Shown in pieces: positions 18,917 through 29,766 of a DNA stretch of 64,000 bases. The notes beneath the pieces are model-generated. The model saw nothing but the letters and a program-made list of their open reading frames with translations, ran no database searches and had not been told where the DNA came from. The stretch is from Pseudomonas sp. C2B4 (GTDB lineage: Bacteria > Pseudomonadota > Gammaproteobacteria > Pseudomonadales > Pseudomonadaceae): positions 248,001 to 312,000 of the forward strand of contig NZ_JABFMU010000002.1 of the NCBI RefSeq assembly GCF_013359695.1, given 5' to 3'. A program made the position numbers and the translations under genes. Position 1 is the stretch's first letter. Every line of letters starts with the position of its first letter.

Positions 18917-19132
18917 TTAGTACAGACGAACGGCGCGGCGCTGTTCGCGCTGAACTTTCTTGGCGTGACGCTTAACAGCAGCAGCTGCTTTGCGCTTACG
19001 CTCAGAAGTTGGCTTCTCGTAAAATTCGCGGCTACGAACTTCAGCCAGTACACCGGCTTTTTCGCAGGAGCGCTTGAAACGACGCAGAGCTACGTCGAAG
19101 GGTTCGTTCTCTTTTACTTTGACGGCTGGCAT
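18917..19132 (-). CDS. rpsU: 30S ribosomal protein bS21
   Basis: A 71-residue, strongly basic protein with the family pattern [20 protein letters not shown] and a C-terminal Arg/Lys-rich tail. bS21 sits on the 30S platform and helps Shine-Dalgarno pairing. It is the first gene of the rpsU-dnaG-rpoD group and divergent from tsaD. The length is exactly that of the family. Confidence 0.98.
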
Positions 19133-19331
19133 CCAGAGCTACCTTCATTCATTACCGGGGTCAACATCCTCGCGGCAAAAGAGCACTTGAAGACGTCGGT
19201 TTTTAAGGGTTGCGGATGTTAACCCCTCATCGCTCGGAATGCAAAGCCTCTGATCGAAAACCGCTGGTCGGGGCATCACGCGACGACTATTATGCGCGCC
19301 TTCGAATTCAGCCTAAACAAGGCGCAAACCC

Positions 19332-20357
19332 ATGCTAGTACTGGGATTAGAAACCTCCTGCGACGAAACCGGTGTCGCACTTTACGACAGTGAGCGCGGT
19401 CTTCTGGCCGACGCGCTGTTCAGTCAGATTGACCTGCATCGTGCCTACGGTGGTGTGGTGCCCGAGCTGGCGTCGCGTGATCACGTCAAGCGCATGCTGC
19501 CCTTGATTCGTCAGGTGTTGGCCGAGGCCGACTGTGTGCCGACGGAGATCGACGCCATCGCCTATACCGCCGGTCCCGGCCTGGTCGGGGCATTGCTGGT
19601 GGGTGCGTCCTGCGCTCAGGCACTGGCCTTTGCCTGGGGTATTCCGGCGCTGGGCGTGCACCATATGGAAGGTCATTTGCTGGCGCCCATGCTGGAGTCG
19701 CAACCACCGGAATTTCCGTTCGTCGCTTTGTTGGTGTCCGGTGGTCATACGCAGCTGGTGCAAGTTGACGGGATCGGTCAGTACACGCTGTTGGGTGAGA
19801 CCCTGGACGACGCAGCGGGCGAAGCTTTCGACAAGACTGCAAAGATGATGGGGCTCAATTATCCGGGTGGCCCGGAAATCGCTCGTTTGGCGGATCAAGG
19901 GGTTGCAGGGCGTTTCGTCTTCCCGCGTCCGATGTGCGACCGTCCTGGCCTGGATTTCAGCTTCAGCGGCTTGAAAACGTTCGCGTTGAACACCTGGCAA
20001 CAATGCGTAAGTGTCGGGGACGACGGTGAGCAAGCCCGTTGCGACATCTCGCTGGCGTTCCAGCAGGCCGTGGTGGAGACTTTGACCATCAAGTGCAAGC
20101 GTGCTCTCAAGGCCGCTGGCATGAAGCGTCTGGTCATTGCAGGGGGCGTGAGTGCCAACAAGGCGTTGCGCTCTTCTCTGGAAAAAATGCTCGGCGACAT
20201 GAAAGGCGACGTTTTTTATGCTCGCCCGCAGTTCTGCACCGATAACGGTGCAATGATTGCGTTTGCTGGCTGCCAGCGTTTGCAGGCCGGTCAGCAGGAA
20301 AGCCTGGCGATCAGCGTGCAGGCGCGCTGGCCGATGGAGCAGTTGTCGGCGTTGTAA
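19332..20357 (+). CDS. tsaD: tRNA t6A37 threonylcarbamoyltransferase TsaD
   Basis: A 341-residue Kae1/TsaD protein of the ASKHA fold. Metal-binding His111 and His115 are in [10 protein letters not shown]-terminal [16 protein letters not shown] and the C-terminal nucleotide-binding [10 protein letters not shown] are intact. With TsaB and TsaE it transfers threonylcarbamoyl to A37 of ANN-decoding tRNAs. AAGGCG precedes the ATG by 7 nt. It is divergent from rpsU, the usual pseudomonad arrangement. Confidence 0.97.
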   Translation: MLVLGLETSCDETGVALYDSERGLLADALFSQIDLHRAYGGVVPELASRDHVKRMLPLIRQVLAEADCVPTEIDAIAYTAGPGLVGALLVGASCAQALAFAWGIPALGVHHMEGHLLAPMLESQPPEFPFVALLVSGGHTQLVQVDGIGQYTLLGETLDDAAGEAFDKTAKMMGLNYPGGPEIARLADQGVAGRFVFPRPMCDRPGLDFSFSGLKTFALNTWQQCVSVGDDGEQARCDISLAFQQAVVETLTIKCKRALKAAGMKRLVIAGGVSANKALRSSLEKMLGDMKGDVFYARPQFCTDNGAMIAFAGCQRLQAGQQESLAISVQARWPMEQLSAL

Positions 20358-20380
20358 TGAGTGACGCTCATGTCTGGCAT

Positions 20381-20950
20381 CTAAAAATGCCGTTCGCGCC
20401 CGGCGAACAGGTCGCGTAAATTGCCGCGATGGCGCCAGACGATCAAGCCCGTGAGTGCGCTCATGGGCAGCAGCGCCGCCGGTTCTTGCCAGGCCAGCAG
20501 CGGCAGGGTCAGTGGCGTGGCGATCAGGGCGGCCAGCGAGCTGGTACGGGTCAGGTAGAACGTCAGCAGCCAGGCGCAGACCGCCAGCAGTGCTGCTGGC
20601 GGGTATAGGCCCAGCAACATCCCGGCCGCTGTGGCGACACCCTTGCCACCCCGAAAGCGGAAGTACAGCGGGAACAGGTGGCCGATGACGGCGCAGACGC
20701 CGATCCAGGCCTGATCTTGCAGCGAAAGTCCTGCAATGCCGGCGATTAGCACGGGCAGCAGGCCTTTGCAGAGGTCGCCCAGTAAAGTCAGGGTGGCGAG
20801 TTTCTTGCCGGCCAGGCGCAACATATTGGTGGCTCCGGCATTGCCCGAACCACTCATTCGCGGATCGGGGTTACCGGTCAGGCGGCTGAGCAAAATGGCG
20901 AAGGACAGAGAGCCGAGCAGGTAGGCGAGGATCGCCAGTAACCAAAACAT
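20381..20950 (-). CDS. plsY: Glycerol-3-phosphate acyltransferase PlsY
   Basis: A 189-residue, five-helix membrane protein. Conserved motifs are [25 protein letters not shown] and the C-terminal WRHRGNL. It acylates glycerol-3-phosphate from acyl-phosphate in the first step of phospholipid synthesis. It is convergent with tsaD and divergent from folB. Confidence 0.96.
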   Translation of the reverse strand: MFWLLAILAYLLGSLSFAILLSRLTGNPDPRMSGSGNAGATNMLRLAGKKLATLTLLGDLCKGLLPVLIAGIAGLSLQDQAWIGVCAVIGHLFPLYFRFRGGKGVATAAGMLLGLYPPAALLAVCAWLLTFYLTRTSSLAALIATPLTLPLLAWQEPAALLPMSALTGLIVWRHRGNLRDLFAGRERHF

Positions 20951-21024
20951 GCTAACTATTCCGGGCGAGGACGCCCTGATTCTAACGGCGCAATGCGCCC
21001 TTGTCGTGTAGCGGAGAAAAGTGC

Positions 21025-21381
21025 TTGGACAGAGTGTTTATCGAGGGCCTGGAAGTCGACACCGTGATCGGTGCCTACGACTGGGAACGAGGCATCCGAC
21101 AGTGCTTGCGTCTTGATCTGAGTTTCGCCTGGGATAATCGTCCGGCGGCCGCCGGCGACGACCTGACCCTGGCTCTCGATTACGCGAGTGTTTCGTCGCG
21201 CATCCAGGCCTTTGCCGAGCAGGCGCAATTCCAGCTTGTCGAGACCTTTGCCGAACGGCTGGTTGAAGTGTTGATGAGCGAATTCAAGATCACCTGGATG
21301 CGCCTGAAGCTGACCAAGCCAGGCGCAGTTCCTGCCGCCATCGGTGGCGTGGGCGTGGAGATCGAGCGCGGATGTCGCTGA
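21025..21381 (+). CDS. folB: Dihydroneopterin aldolase FolB
   Basis: A 118-residue protein with the family start [20 protein letters not shown] and a central [10 protein letters not shown]. It converts dihydroneopterin to 6-hydroxymethyl-dihydropterin in folate synthesis, possibly with epimerase activity. The start is a TTG with GGAG 8 nt upstream; a longer frame from 21001 lacks a ribosome site. It overlaps folK, the next pathway enzyme, by 10 bp. Confidence 0.93.
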   Translation: MDRVFIEGLEVDTVIGAYDWERGIRQCLRLDLSFAWDNRPAAAGDDLTLALDYASVSSRIQAFAEQAQFQLVETFAERLVEVLMSEFKITWMRLKLTKPGAVPAAIGGVGVEIERGCR

Positions 21382-21899
21382 CTCAGGTGTATCTCGGGCT
21401 CGGCAGCAATATCGAGCGCGAATCCCATTTACAGGCTGGCCTGGATGCCTTGGCCGGTTTTCTGGTGGATATCCATTGCTCGCCCGTCTTCGAAAGCCAG
21501 CCGGTGGGGATCAAAAGCGGGCCGTTCTTCAATTTCGTGGTGTCGGCCTTCACCGATCTGCCACTGATGGAGCTCGATCGCCGGCTGAAGTTCATTGAAG
21601 CCGACAATGGCCGCTATGCGCCGGACCGCAAGGGTTTGCCGCTGGACATCGATGTGCTGTTGTTCGGCGATCTGGTTGGCAATTTCGATGGATTGGTTCT
21701 GCCGCGAGCCGAAATTCTGAAAAATGCCTTTGTGCTGTGGCCGTTGTCGTTGATTGCGCCGGATCGGGTGCATCCGGGTGTAGGCAAAAGCTTTGCAGCC
21801 TTATGGCGTGATGCGCAGATAGATCAGGTGTTGGCGCCCGTTGCGTTTGAGTGGCGTGGGCAGCAGCTGACGCCTTCGAATTTGTTGTCACCTGACTGA
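21372..21899 (+). CDS. folK: HPPK, 6-hydroxymethyl-7,8-dihydropterin pyrophosphokinase
   Basis: A 175-residue HPPK. Seen motifs: VYLGLGSNIERESHLQAGLD at the N-terminus and the signature RKGLPLDIDVLLFGD with the Mg-binding Asp pair. It transfers pyrophosphate from ATP to the FolB product. The start lies inside folB, so the two folate enzymes are coupled. A REPIN follows right after the stop. Confidence 0.95.
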   Translation: MSLTQVYLGLGSNIERESHLQAGLDALAGFLVDIHCSPVFESQPVGIKSGPFFNFVVSAFTDLPLMELDRRLKFIEADNGRYAPDRKGLPLDIDVLLFGDLVGNFDGLVLPRAEILKNAFVLWPLSLIAPDRVHPGVGKSFAALWRDAQIDQVLAPVAFEWRGQQLTPSNLLSPD

Positions 21900-21902
21900 C
21901 GT

Positions 21903-21967
21903 CTTCGCGAGCAGGCTCGCTCCCACAGATTTACGCTATCCCTGTGGGAGCGAGCCTGCTCGCGACG
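21903..21967. repeat. REPIN between folK and cca
   Basis: Inverted REP pair (21903-21928 and 21942-21967) with near-perfect arms around CGCGAGCAGGCTCGCTCCCA and only about 13 bp between them. It sits between the convergent folK and cca and could act as a bidirectional transcript end. Confidence 0.9.
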
Positions 21968-21971
21968 CTTT

Positions 21972-23201
21972 TCAGGCAGACGCCGCCTCTTTGTAGGCCT
22001 TCAGCGCCTTGAGTCGCTCACGCTTGATCGCCTCACCCAGTTCCGGCCCTTTGAACCCTTTCTCCAACAGTGGTTGAACCGCAACGCTACGCGCCGCATG
22101 CGCTGCTCCACGCAGATAATCCGCCTGTGGATAACTTCTCTGCTCCAGGCCCTTGCGCCCACGGGCGTCCATTTCGCAGGCCGCGATGAATTCCTCGAAC
22201 CGTTGTGGTCGACGGTAGACGTCGAAGCTTTGCAGCAACTCCAGCAAAATCGAAGGTTTCAGTTCCAGGGCGCGATGGCCGTGGGTGTGGTACTCGCCCA
22301 CCAACAGTGCCAGCTCCTGGCAGTCTCGAGGTGCCTTGAAGCGTTCGTTGACCGCTTTGATCAGCTTGAGGCCCTTGAGCTCGTGGGCAATGTGCCGTGG
22401 CCATTCCTCCTCCGGTGTCAGTCCTTTTCCCAGGTCATGCAGCAGGCAGGCCCAGCGCACTGTCAGTGGTTGCTTATGCTGCGCGGCTTGCTCCAGCACG
22501 CTCAGGGTGTGTGCGCCCGTGTCGATTTCCGGGTGATGAGCCTCCGGTTGCGGCACGCCAAACAGCGCGTCGATTTCCGGCATCAAGACCTTGAGCGCGC
22601 CACAAGCACGGAGGACCTCAATGAATACCTGTGGCTGGTTTTCCATCAGTGCGCGAGAAATCTCTTTCCAGCTCCGCTCCGCCGTCAGGGCTTCAAGTTC
22701 GCCTGACTCACTGAGTTGGCGCATTAACTCCAGCGTCTCCGGGGCGACCGTGAAGCCTAGCTCGGCATAACGGGCGGCAAAGCGGGCAACGCGCAGGACC
22801 CGGAGGGGATCTTCGGCAAATGCAGGGGAAACGTGACGAAGCAGGCGCGCTTCAAGATCGCGCTGGCCGTGGTAGGGATCGGTAAGGTTCTGTTGATCGT
22901 CCTCAGCCATGGCGTTGATCGTCAGGTCACGGCGGATCAGGTCTTCTTCAAGGGTGACCTCAGGGCTGGCGTGAAAAGTGAAGCCGCCGTAACCGCGTCC
23001 GCTTTTGCGTTCGGTCCTGGCGAGGGCATATTCCTCACCGGTTTTTGGGTGAAGAAACACCGGGAAATCCGCGCCTACCGGGCGAAAGCCCTGAGCGAGC
23101 ATCTCTTCGGTGGTGGCGCCGACCACGACGCGATCGATGTCTGTGACAGGTATGCCCAGCAGGCGATCACGTACCGCGCCGCCGACTTTATAGATCCGCA
23201 T
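21972..23201 (-). CDS. cca: Multifunctional CCA-adding enzyme
   Basis: A 409-residue class II nucleotidyltransferase. The N-terminal [12 protein letters not shown] and the DID metal pair ([10 protein letters not shown]) form the active site, followed by [10 protein letters not shown]. An HD phosphohydrolase domain with [15 protein letters not shown] is near 230-330. It adds or repairs the tRNA 3' CCA; in proteobacteria the HD part adds phosphodiesterase and phosphatase activity. It stands alone between folK and the ycgB operon. Confidence 0.96.
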   Translation of the reverse strand: MRIYKVGGAVRDRLLGIPVTDIDRVVVGATTEEMLAQGFRPVGADFPVFLHPKTGEEYALARTERKSGRGYGGFTFHASPEVTLEEDLIRRDLTINAMAEDDQQNLTDPYHGQRDLEARLLRHVSPAFAEDPLRVLRVARFAARYAELGFTVAPETLELMRQLSESGELEALTAERSWKEISRALMENQPQVFIEVLRACGALKVLMPEIDALFGVPQPEAHHPEIDTGAHTLSVLEQAAQHKQPLTVRWACLLHDLGKGLTPEEEWPRHIAHELKGLKLIKAVNERFKAPRDCQELALLVGEYHTHGHRALELKPSILLELLQSFDVYRRPQRFEEFIAACEMDARGRKGLEQRSYPQADYLRGAAHAARSVAVQPLLEKGFKGPELGEAIKRERLKALKAYKEAASA

Positions 23202-23264
23202 AAAAAACCTCCGTTAGCTCGACAGGATAACCGTTGCATCGAGCTTTCGGAGGCACAAAGAGGA

Positions 23265-24827
23265 TCAAAGATGGATGACGGCCAGGTCCAGGCGACCGTA
23301 ATCGCCTTCGCTGTGCTCGCTTCTGGGGGGCACGTGGTGGGTTTTCATCACCTGTTCCCCTTGCAGGGTCTCCAGGTGGATGTCGAAGCCCCAGAGACGA
23401 TGCAGGTGCTTGAGAACCTCCTCAGTGGACTCTCCCAGGGGTTTGCGGTCGTGTTGCTGGTGGCGCAGGGTCAGGGAGCGGTCGCCGCGCCGGTCGATGC
23501 TGTAGATCTGCACGTTGGGTTCGCGATTGCCCAGGTTGTACTGGGCGGCCAGGGTTTCGCGAATAATCCGGTAGCCGCCTTCGTCGTGAATCGCCGGGAC
23601 CAGCAGATCGTCCTTCTGATCGTCATCGAGAATGCTGAAGAGCTTGAGGTCGCGGATCACTTTTGGTGACAGGTACTGCAGAATGAAACTCTCATCCTTG
23701 AAGCTGCTCATCGCGAATTTGATGGCTGCCAGCCAGTCTGTGCCGGCAATTTCCGGGAACCAGCGGCGATCCTCTTCCGTAGGCTCTTCGCACATGCGAC
23801 GGATGTCGCGGTACATGGCGAATCCCAGGGCGTAGGGGTTGATGCCGCTGTAGTAGGGGCTGTCAAAACCGGGCTGGAAAACCACGCTGGTGTGGGATGT
23901 CAGGAACTCCATCATGAAGCCGTCGGTCACCAGGCCTTCGTCGTACAGGTCATTCATCAAGGTGTAGTGCCAGAACGTGGCCCATCCCTCGTTCATCACC
24001 TGAGTCTGGCGTTGTGGGTAAAAGTACTGGGCGATCTTGCGCACAATACGCACGATTTCCCGTTGCCAAGGCTCCAGCAGTGGCGCGTGCTTTTCTATGA
24101 AATACAGAATGTTTTCCTGAGGTTCGGCAGGAAAGCGTGCGTTGTCCTTGTCGCTGTACTTGTCCGCGCCTTTGGGAATGGTGCGCCACAGGTCGTTGAT
24201 CTGCTTCTGCAGGTGTTCTTCCCGATCCTTTTGCCGGCGACGTTCTTCTTCGGCAGAAATCGGATAAGGGCGTTTGTAGCGGTCGACGCCGTAGTTCATG
24301 AGTGCGTGGCAGGAATCGAGAAGATCCTCGACCGCGTCGATGCCATGACGCTCTTCGCACTGCATGATGTACTGCTTGGCGAACACCAGGTAATCGATGA
24401 TCGAGCTGGCGTCGGTCCAGGTGCGGAACAGGTAATTGCCTTTGAAAAAACTGTTGTGCCCGTAGCAGGCGTGCGCCACCACCAGCGCTTGCATGCAGAT
24501 GGTGTTTTCCTCCATCAGGTAGGCAATGCAGGGGTCTGAGTTGATCACGATTTCGTAGGCAAGCCCCATTTGCCCGCGGGAGTAGGACTTTTCAGTGCTG
24601 AGGAAGTGTTTGCCGTAGGACCAGTGGTGATAACCCAGTGGCATGCCGACAGAGGCGTAGGCGTCCATCATCTGTTCGGCGGTGATCACTTCGATCTGGT
24701 TAGGGTACGTATCGAGCGCGTAACGAGCGGCTATACGACTGATTTCCCGGTCGTAGGCCTGAATCAGCTCGAACGTCCACTCGGAGCCGGTGGATATGGG
24801 TTGGCGCTTCTGCTCTTTGGCGGTCAT
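23265..24827 (-). CDS. SpoVR/YcgB family protein
   Basis: A 520-residue member of the SpoVR (YcgB) family, a conserved protein of undefined biochemistry. Recognisable segments include the N-terminal [40 protein letters not shown] (with an HEGWA-like putative metal patch), and [16 protein letters not shown]. It is the last gene of the prkA-yeaH-ycgB group and overlaps yeaH by 4 bp, so translation is coupled. In enterobacteria the set belongs to the sigmaS and nitrogen-starvation response. Confidence 0.92.
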   Translation of the reverse strand: MTAKEQKRQPISTGSEWTFELIQAYDREISRIAARYALDTYPNQIEVITAEQMMDAYASVGMPLGYHHWSYGKHFLSTEKSYSRGQMGLAYEIVINSDPCIAYLMEENTICMQALVVAHACYGHNSFFKGNYLFRTWTDASSIIDYLVFAKQYIMQCEERHGIDAVEDLLDSCHALMNYGVDRYKRPYPISAEEERRRQKDREEHLQKQINDLWRTIPKGADKYSDKDNARFPAEPQENILYFIEKHAPLLEPWQREIVRIVRKIAQYFYPQRQTQVMNEGWATFWHYTLMNDLYDEGLVTDGFMMEFLTSHTSVVFQPGFDSPYYSGINPYALGFAMYRDIRRMCEEPTEEDRRWFPEIAGTDWLAAIKFAMSSFKDESFILQYLSPKVIRDLKLFSILDDDQKDDLLVPAIHDEGGYRIIRETLAAQYNLGNREPNVQIYSIDRRGDRSLTLRHQQHDRKPLGESTEEVLKHLHRLWGFDIHLETLQGEQVMKTHHVPPRSEHSEGDYGRLDLAVIHL

Positions 24828-26095
24828 GTCACTAACCTGCGCTGGAAGAGTTCACGGAAGACCGGGTAGATATCTCCGGCCGAGACCAGTTGTTGCTGGG
24901 CGAAAGTGTCAGAAAAGGCTTCGGCGATGCGCTCGTACTCGAACCACAGGGCCTGATGTTCGCGTGGGGTTATCTCAACATAAGTGTAGTACTGCACGAA
25001 CGGCATGATCTGGTTGATCAGGATGTCGCGGCAGATCGGCGAGTCGTCGTTCCAGTTGTCGCCGTCGGAAGCCTGGGCTGCATAGATGTTCCACTCGTTG
25101 GCCGGGTAGCGCTCGGCCATGATCTCCTGCATCAGTTTCAAGGCGCTGGACACGATGGTCCCACCGGTTTCGCGGGAGTAGAAGAATTCTTCTTCATCCA
25201 CCTCGCGGGCACTGGTGTGGTGGCGAATGAACACCACGTCGATCTTGTCGTAGTTACGTTTGAGGAACAGGTACAGCAGGATAAAGAAGCGCTTGGCAAT
25301 ATCCTTGGTGGCCTGGGTCATGGAACCGGACACGTCCATCAGGCAGAACATCACTGCCTTGGAGCTAGGGTTGGGTTGTTTGATGAGCAGGTTGTACTTG
25401 AGGTCGAACGTGTCGAGAAAGGGTACGCGATGAATGCGTGCGCTGAGTTTTTCGATTTCGGCTTCCAAATCCTGAATATCGCCGAAATTGTCGGGTTCTT
25501 CCTGCTTCAATCGAAGAAGTTCTTCCTTGGCCTCGCGCAGCTTCGCCCGGCTGCTGCCAGACAATGCAATCCGCCGCGCATGGGCGGAGCGCAGGGTGCG
25601 GATGATATTGATCCGCGATGGGTTGCCCTCGTTGCTGATACCCGCGCGAACGGTCTTGAAGGTATCGGTGCCGGTCAGGTTGCGCTTGACCAGATTGGGT
25701 AGCTCTAGGTCCTCGAACATGAATTCGAGGAATTCTTCCTGGGTGATCTGGAAGACGAACTCGTCCATCCCTTCGCCCGAGTTGCCGGCTTTGCCAGGGC
25801 CTCTGCCGCCACCGCCTCCAGGCGGGCGCGCAATATGCTCGCCGCTGGTGAACTCCTTGTTGCCGGGGTGCACGATGGTTTGTTTGCCACCGCGGCCATG
25901 GTGAAGCACCGGCTCATCGATGTCGCGGCCGGGAATGCTGATTTGCTCGCCGTGTTCCATGTCGGTAATGGAACGCCGACTGACCGCCTCTTCGACGGCC
26001 TTTTTAATGTGGTCACGGTAACGCCGCAGAAACCGCTGACGGTTCACCGTGCTCTTGTTCTTGCCATTGAGACGTCGGTCGATCACATAGCTCAT
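24824..26095 (-). CDS. YeaH/YhbH family VWA-like protein (DUF444)
   Basis: A 423-residue protein with a C-terminal von Willebrand A-like domain carrying the MIDAS motif DVSGSM near residue 250. The N-terminal half is basic with a Gly-rich linker (about 90-105), and a coiled-coil-like Glu/Lys-rich segment lies near 180-225. It partners the PrkA kinase in a conserved three-gene stress module. YcgB starts within its stop codon region. It is separated from prkA by about 200 bp that can fold into hairpins. Confidence 0.92.
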   Translation of the reverse strand: MSYVIDRRLNGKNKSTVNRQRFLRRYRDHIKKAVEEAVSRRSITDMEHGEQISIPGRDIDEPVLHHGRGGKQTIVHPGNKEFTSGEHIARPPGGGGGRGPGKAGNSGEGMDEFVFQITQEEFLEFMFEDLELPNLVKRNLTGTDTFKTVRAGISNEGNPSRINIIRTLRSAHARRIALSGSSRAKLREAKEELLRLKQEEPDNFGDIQDLEAEIEKLSARIHRVPFLDTFDLKYNLLIKQPNPSSKAVMFCLMDVSGSMTQATKDIAKRFFILLYLFLKRNYDKIDVVFIRHHTSAREVDEEEFFYSRETGGTIVSSALKLMQEIMAERYPANEWNIYAAQASDGDNWNDDSPICRDILINQIMPFVQYYTYVEITPREHQALWFEYERIAEAFSDTFAQQQLVSAGDIYPVFRELFQRRLVT

Positions 26096-26229
26096 GACTG
26101 CTCCTTAGAAGCTGTCCTGAAAGGGCGAGCGCTCAAGCAGCAGCTAACAGAGTGCCAAGGGATGTACACGCTCCCCCAAGCGCTGTGGATGCCGCCTGAA
26201 CTTCGCTACCCACTTTCGAACACCTTCCA

Positions 26230-26292
26230 GAGGCCTGTGTAGCAGAAAAAGCACGAACAGGCCTCGGGCTGACGACAACCGGTCTTGCCGGT
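26230..26292 (-). other. Intercistronic hairpins between prkA and yeaH
   Basis: Two inverted repeats in the 203-bp prkA-yeaH gap: arms GAGGCCTGT / ACAGGCCTC (26230-26238 and 26257-26265, 18-nt loop) and ACCGG-TCTTG-CCGGT (26278-26292). Neither is followed by a convincing T-run on the minus strand. They could stabilise the prkA message or lower yeaH-ycgB expression relative to prkA. Confidence 0.5.
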
Positions 26293-26298
26293 GGCGGG

Positions 26299-28221
26299 TT
26301 ACTGCGATTTTCTGACCCGCAGGTACCACTCGGAGAGCAGTCGTACCTGTTTGTCGGTGTAGCCCCGCTCGACCATCCGTGTGACGAAGTCGTTGTGTTT
26401 CTGCTGGTCTTCTTTGCTGGCCTTGGCATTGAAGCTGATGACCGGCAGTAGGTCCTCGGTGTTGGAGAACATTTTTTTCTCGATGACCACCCGCAGTTTT
26501 TCGTAGCTGAGCCAGGTCGGATTTTTGCCGTTGTTGTTGGCACGGGCACGTAGTACGAAGTTGACGATTTCGTTGCGGAAATCCTTCGGATTGCTGATGC
26601 CCGCCGGTTTTTCTATTTTCTCCAGTTCTTCGTTCAGTGCCACGCGGTTGAGGATTTCGCCGGTTTCCGGATCGCGGTATTCCTGGTCCTGGATCCAGAA
26701 GTCTGCGTACAGCACATAGCGATCGAAGATGTTCTGGCCGTACTCGCTGTAAGACTCGAGGTAGGCGGTCTGGATTTCCTTGCCGATGAATTCGATGTAG
26801 CGCGGTGCCAGGTATTCCTTCAGATAGCGCAGGTAGCGCTCCCGGGTCTCGGCCTGGAACTGTTCCTGTTCGATCTGTTGTTCCAGCACATAGAGCAAGT
26901 GCACCGGGTTGGCGGCAATTTCGTGCGGATCGAAGTTGAAGACCTTCGACAGGATTTTGAACGCAAAGCGGGTCGATAGGCCGTTCATGCCCTCGTCGAC
27001 ACCCGCGTTGTCGCGGTATTCCTGAATCGACTTGGCCTTCGGATCGGTGTCCTTGAGGTTTTCGCCGTCATACACGCGCATCTTGGAGTAGATGTTGGAG
27101 TTTTCCGGCTCTTTCAGGCGAGACAGTACGGTGAACTGGGCAAGCATCTTCAAGGTGTCGGGCGCGCAATGGGCTTTGGCCAGCGAGCTGTTGAACAGCA
27201 GTTTGTCGTAGATCTTCACTTCGTCGCTGACCCGCAGGCAGTACGGCACTTTGACGATGTAGATCCGGTCGATGAAGGCTTCGTTGTTCTTGTTGTTGCG
27301 GAAGGTATGCCATTCCGATTCGTTGGAGTGGGCCAACAGGATCCCGGTAAACGGAATGGCGCCCAAGCCTTCGGTACTGTTGTAGTTACCTTCCTGGGTG
27401 GCGGTCAGCAATGGATGCAGCACCTTGATCGGCGCCTTGAACATCTCGACGAATTCCATCAGGCCCTGGTTGGCCCGGCACAGTGCGCCCGAGTAGCTGT
27501 AGGCATCGGCGTCGTTCTGCGGGAATTCTTCCAGTTTGCGGATATCGACCTTGCCCACCAGTGCCGAGATGTCCTGGTTGTTTTCATCTCCCGGCTCGGT
27601 TTTGGCCACGGCGATCTGATTGAGGATCGACGGGTAGAGTTTCACCACACGGAACTGGCTGATATCGCCGCCGAATTCGGCCAGGCGTTTGGTTGCCCAA
27701 GGCGACATGATGGTATTGAGGTAGCGCCGTGGAATGCCGAAGTCTTCCTCGAGGATTGCACCATCTTCAGTGGCGTTGAACAAACCCAGAGGCGATTCGA
27801 AAACCGGCGAGCCCTTGATCGCATAGAAGGGCACTTTTTCCATCAGTTGCTTCAGCTTTTCGGCCAGGGACGATTTACCACCACCGACAGGGCCGAGCAG
27901 GTAAAGAATCTGCTTCTTCTCTTCCAGGCCCTGAGCGGCATGGCGGAAATACGACACGATCTGGTCGATGCACTCTTCCATCCCGTGGAAGTCTTCAAAG
28001 GCCGGATAGCGGCGAATCACCTTGTTGGAGAAAATTCGCGACAGTCTCGAGTTGGTCGAGGTGTCGAGTAGCTCCGGCTCACCGATGGCCAGGAGCAGAC
28101 GCTCGGCGGCGGAAACGTAGGCGCTACGGTCCTTTTTGCACAGTTCCAGATACTCCTGCAGCGAGAGTTCTTCCTGGCGTGTGGACTCGAAACGTTGTTG
28201 GAAGTGGCTAAAGATACTCAT
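26299..28221 (-). CDS. PrkA-family serine protein kinase (YeaG)
   Basis: A 640-residue PrkA protein. The N-terminal AAA-like domain has the P-loop GPVGGGKSSLAEKL near residue 110, and the C-terminal PrkA domain follows. In E. coli the ortholog YeaG acts in the response to sustained nitrogen starvation and is RpoS-dependent; related PrkA proteins show kinase or AAA+ protease behaviour. It leads the prkA-yeaH-ycgB cluster. A sigmaS-like -10 element lies about 180 bp upstream. Confidence 0.93.
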   Translation of the reverse strand: MSIFSHFQQRFESTRQEELSLQEYLELCKKDRSAYVSAAERLLLAIGEPELLDTSTNSRLSRIFSNKVIRRYPAFEDFHGMEECIDQIVSYFRHAAQGLEEKKQILYLLGPVGGGKSSLAEKLKQLMEKVPFYAIKGSPVFESPLGLFNATEDGAILEEDFGIPRRYLNTIMSPWATKRLAEFGGDISQFRVVKLYPSILNQIAVAKTEPGDENNQDISALVGKVDIRKLEEFPQNDADAYSYSGALCRANQGLMEFVEMFKAPIKVLHPLLTATQEGNYNSTEGLGAIPFTGILLAHSNESEWHTFRNNKNNEAFIDRIYIVKVPYCLRVSDEVKIYDKLLFNSSLAKAHCAPDTLKMLAQFTVLSRLKEPENSNIYSKMRVYDGENLKDTDPKAKSIQEYRDNAGVDEGMNGLSTRFAFKILSKVFNFDPHEIAANPVHLLYVLEQQIEQEQFQAETRERYLRYLKEYLAPRYIEFIGKEIQTAYLESYSEYGQNIFDRYVLYADFWIQDQEYRDPETGEILNRVALNEELEKIEKPAGISNPKDFRNEIVNFVLRARANNNGKNPTWLSYEKLRVVIEKKMFSNTEDLLPVISFNAKASKEDQQKHNDFVTRMVERGYTDKQVRLLSEWYLRVRKSQ

Positions 28222-28401
28222 GACGTCACCTCGCTCGATACGTGGAGCCGACGCCGGATCACTCAGTCGATGCTGGCAGCAACCGAACAGGCGGTCGCTG
28301 TTTACCCCCCAGAACTCTTCCGAAGTTAACTGCTTCGAAAGCTACTCCCGATGATCCGCGCGCCGGTGTACCGGCTCTCCCCTGTTTTGGATGGCCTGCG
28401 C

Positions 28402-28411
28402 TTAAGGATAG
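28402..28411 (-). promoter_or_regulatory. Putative sigmaS-type -10 element for prkA
   Basis: On the minus strand the sequence is CTATCCTTAA, nine of ten matches to the extended sigmaS -10 consensus CTAYRCTTAA. It would give a leader of about 175 nt before prkA. The surrounding 28222-28452 interval holds no gene. Confidence 0.4.
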
Positions 28412-28452
28412 TTGGGAATTCGGGAGGTAAAGGCTGGATACGTAATTAGTTG

Positions 28453-28506
28453 TGGCAGACCGTTCGTCTGCCACCGCGCTAGCCCGCGCAAGCCGGGGGC
28501 TTGCGC
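28453..28506 (-). terminator. Tandem hairpins downstream of glpE
   Basis: Two adjacent stem-loops past the glpE stop: GCGCAAGC/GCTTGCGC (28486-28506) and TGGCAGAC/GTCTGCCA (28453-28473). T-runs are weak on the minus strand, so they are transcript-end candidates rather than textbook terminators. Confidence 0.5.
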
Positions 28507-28518
28507 GTTACAAAAAAA

Positions 28519-28848
28519 TTATTCGGAAGAGCCTTGCGCTGTTTCCGTAGGATAGGTCGTACGCCATAGCTCAAAACCACCATCCATGCTGTAGACGTCG
28601 GAAAAGCCCTGGCTGATCAGGTACGCGGCAGCGCTCTGGCTGGAATTGCCGTGGTAGCAGACCACCACTAGCGGTGCATCGAGATCAGCGTTGCGGATGA
28701 AATCGGAGATGGAGTGGTTATCCAGATGCTTCGAGCCGGCGATGTGCAACGCAGCGTAGGTTTGTGGATCGCGGATGTCGACCACCACGGCGCCTTGTTC
28801 GCGCAGGGTCTGGGCCTGTTCCGGGGGAATACGTTTGAATTCGCTCAT
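28519..28848 (-). CDS. glpE: Thiosulfate sulfurtransferase GlpE (single rhodanese domain)
   Basis: A 109-residue single-domain rhodanese. The catalytic loop CYHGNSSQ has Cys64 as the sulfur-carrying residue, and [20 protein letters not shown] is the conserved N-terminal motif. It transfers sulfur from thiosulfate to cyanide or thiols in the cytoplasm. The length matches E. coli GlpE. It lies 33 bp downstream of apaH on the same strand. Confidence 0.94.
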   Translation of the reverse strand: MSEFKRIPPEQAQTLREQGAVVVDIRDPQTYAALHIAGSKHLDNHSISDFIRNADLDAPLVVVCYHGNSSQSAAAYLISQGFSDVYSMDGGFELWRTTYPTETAQGSSE

Positions 28849-28881
28849 GGCGGGCTCCTGTGGCTCGGCTGAAAGCGCAGT

Positions 28882-29766
28882 CTAGCGCGGGGCGCTGGCT
28901 GACGATGGTTCGGGAATGAGTGGGGCGACTGCTGGCTTGGCGGCATGGCCATGCTCATCGCATTTGCAGGACAGGCGTTCGCCGCTGTCGATATTCATCA
29001 GTGTCAGGGCGCCACCCCAGACGCAGCCAGTATCGAGGGCCGAGATACCCGGCTCGAGGACTTTGCCTTCCAGTGCGGCCCAGTGACCAAAGATGATCTT
29101 CAGGCCCTTGGTTTTGCGTTCCTTGTGCAGAAACCAGGGCTTGTAGCCCGGCGGCGCACTGTCGAGTCCTTCCTTGCTCTTGAGGTCAAGCTTGCCTTCG
29201 GCGGTACAGAAACGCATGCGGGTGAAATAGTTGGTGATCACCCGCAGGCGGGTCACGCCTTTGAGGTCATTGTCCCATTTCGCCGGGTCGTTGCCGTACA
29301 TGCCGTCAAGGTAGGGCGGGAACAGGTTGTCGTCGCGCAAGGCAGCCTCAACCTCGGCGGCACACTTCAGGGCTTTGCGTAGCGACCATTGCGGTGGAAT
29401 GCCGGCATGTACCAATGCCACATTGCGTTGCTCGTCGTAATGCATGAGTTTTTGCTGGCGCAGCCAGTCCAGCAGCTCGGCGCGGTCCGGTGCATCGATG
29501 ATTTCGCGCAGGGTGTCGGCTTTCTTCAGGCGTTCGATGTTCTGTCCGGCGGCCAGCAGGTGCAGGTCGTGGTTGCCCAGTACGCAAACCAGCGATTCGC
29601 GGATGCTGTAGAGGAAACGCAAGGTATCGAGCGATTGCGGGCCGCGATTGACCAGGTCGCCGACCAGCCACAGGCGATCCTTTGTCGGGTCAAAAGCAAC
29701 TTGCTTGAGCAGGCACTGCAGGGCTTCCAGGCAGCCCTGCAGATCGCCGACGGCGTACGTCGCCAT
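28882..29766 (-). CDS. apaH: Symmetrical bis(5'-nucleosyl)-tetraphosphatase ApaH
   Basis: A 294-residue PPP-family phosphatase. The metal motifs [27 protein letters not shown] and [11 protein letters not shown] are in order in the first 130 residues. It splits Ap4A into two ADP. The ATG at 29766 overlaps the apaG stop by one base (TGATG). The frame stays open far upstream through apaG, but that part is apaG read out of frame. A Pro/Ala/Ser-rich tail extends the protein slightly beyond the E. coli length. Confidence 0.96.
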   Translation of the reverse strand: MATYAVGDLQGCLEALQCLLKQVAFDPTKDRLWLVGDLVNRGPQSLDTLRFLYSIRESLVCVLGNHDLHLLAAGQNIERLKKADTLREIIDAPDRAELLDWLRQQKLMHYDEQRNVALVHAGIPPQWSLRKALKCAAEVEAALRDDNLFPPYLDGMYGNDPAKWDNDLKGVTRLRVITNYFTRMRFCTAEGKLDLKSKEGLDSAPPGYKPWFLHKERKTKGLKIIFGHWAALEGKVLEPGISALDTGCVWGGALTLMNIDSGERLSCKCDEHGHAAKPAVAPLIPEPSSASAPR

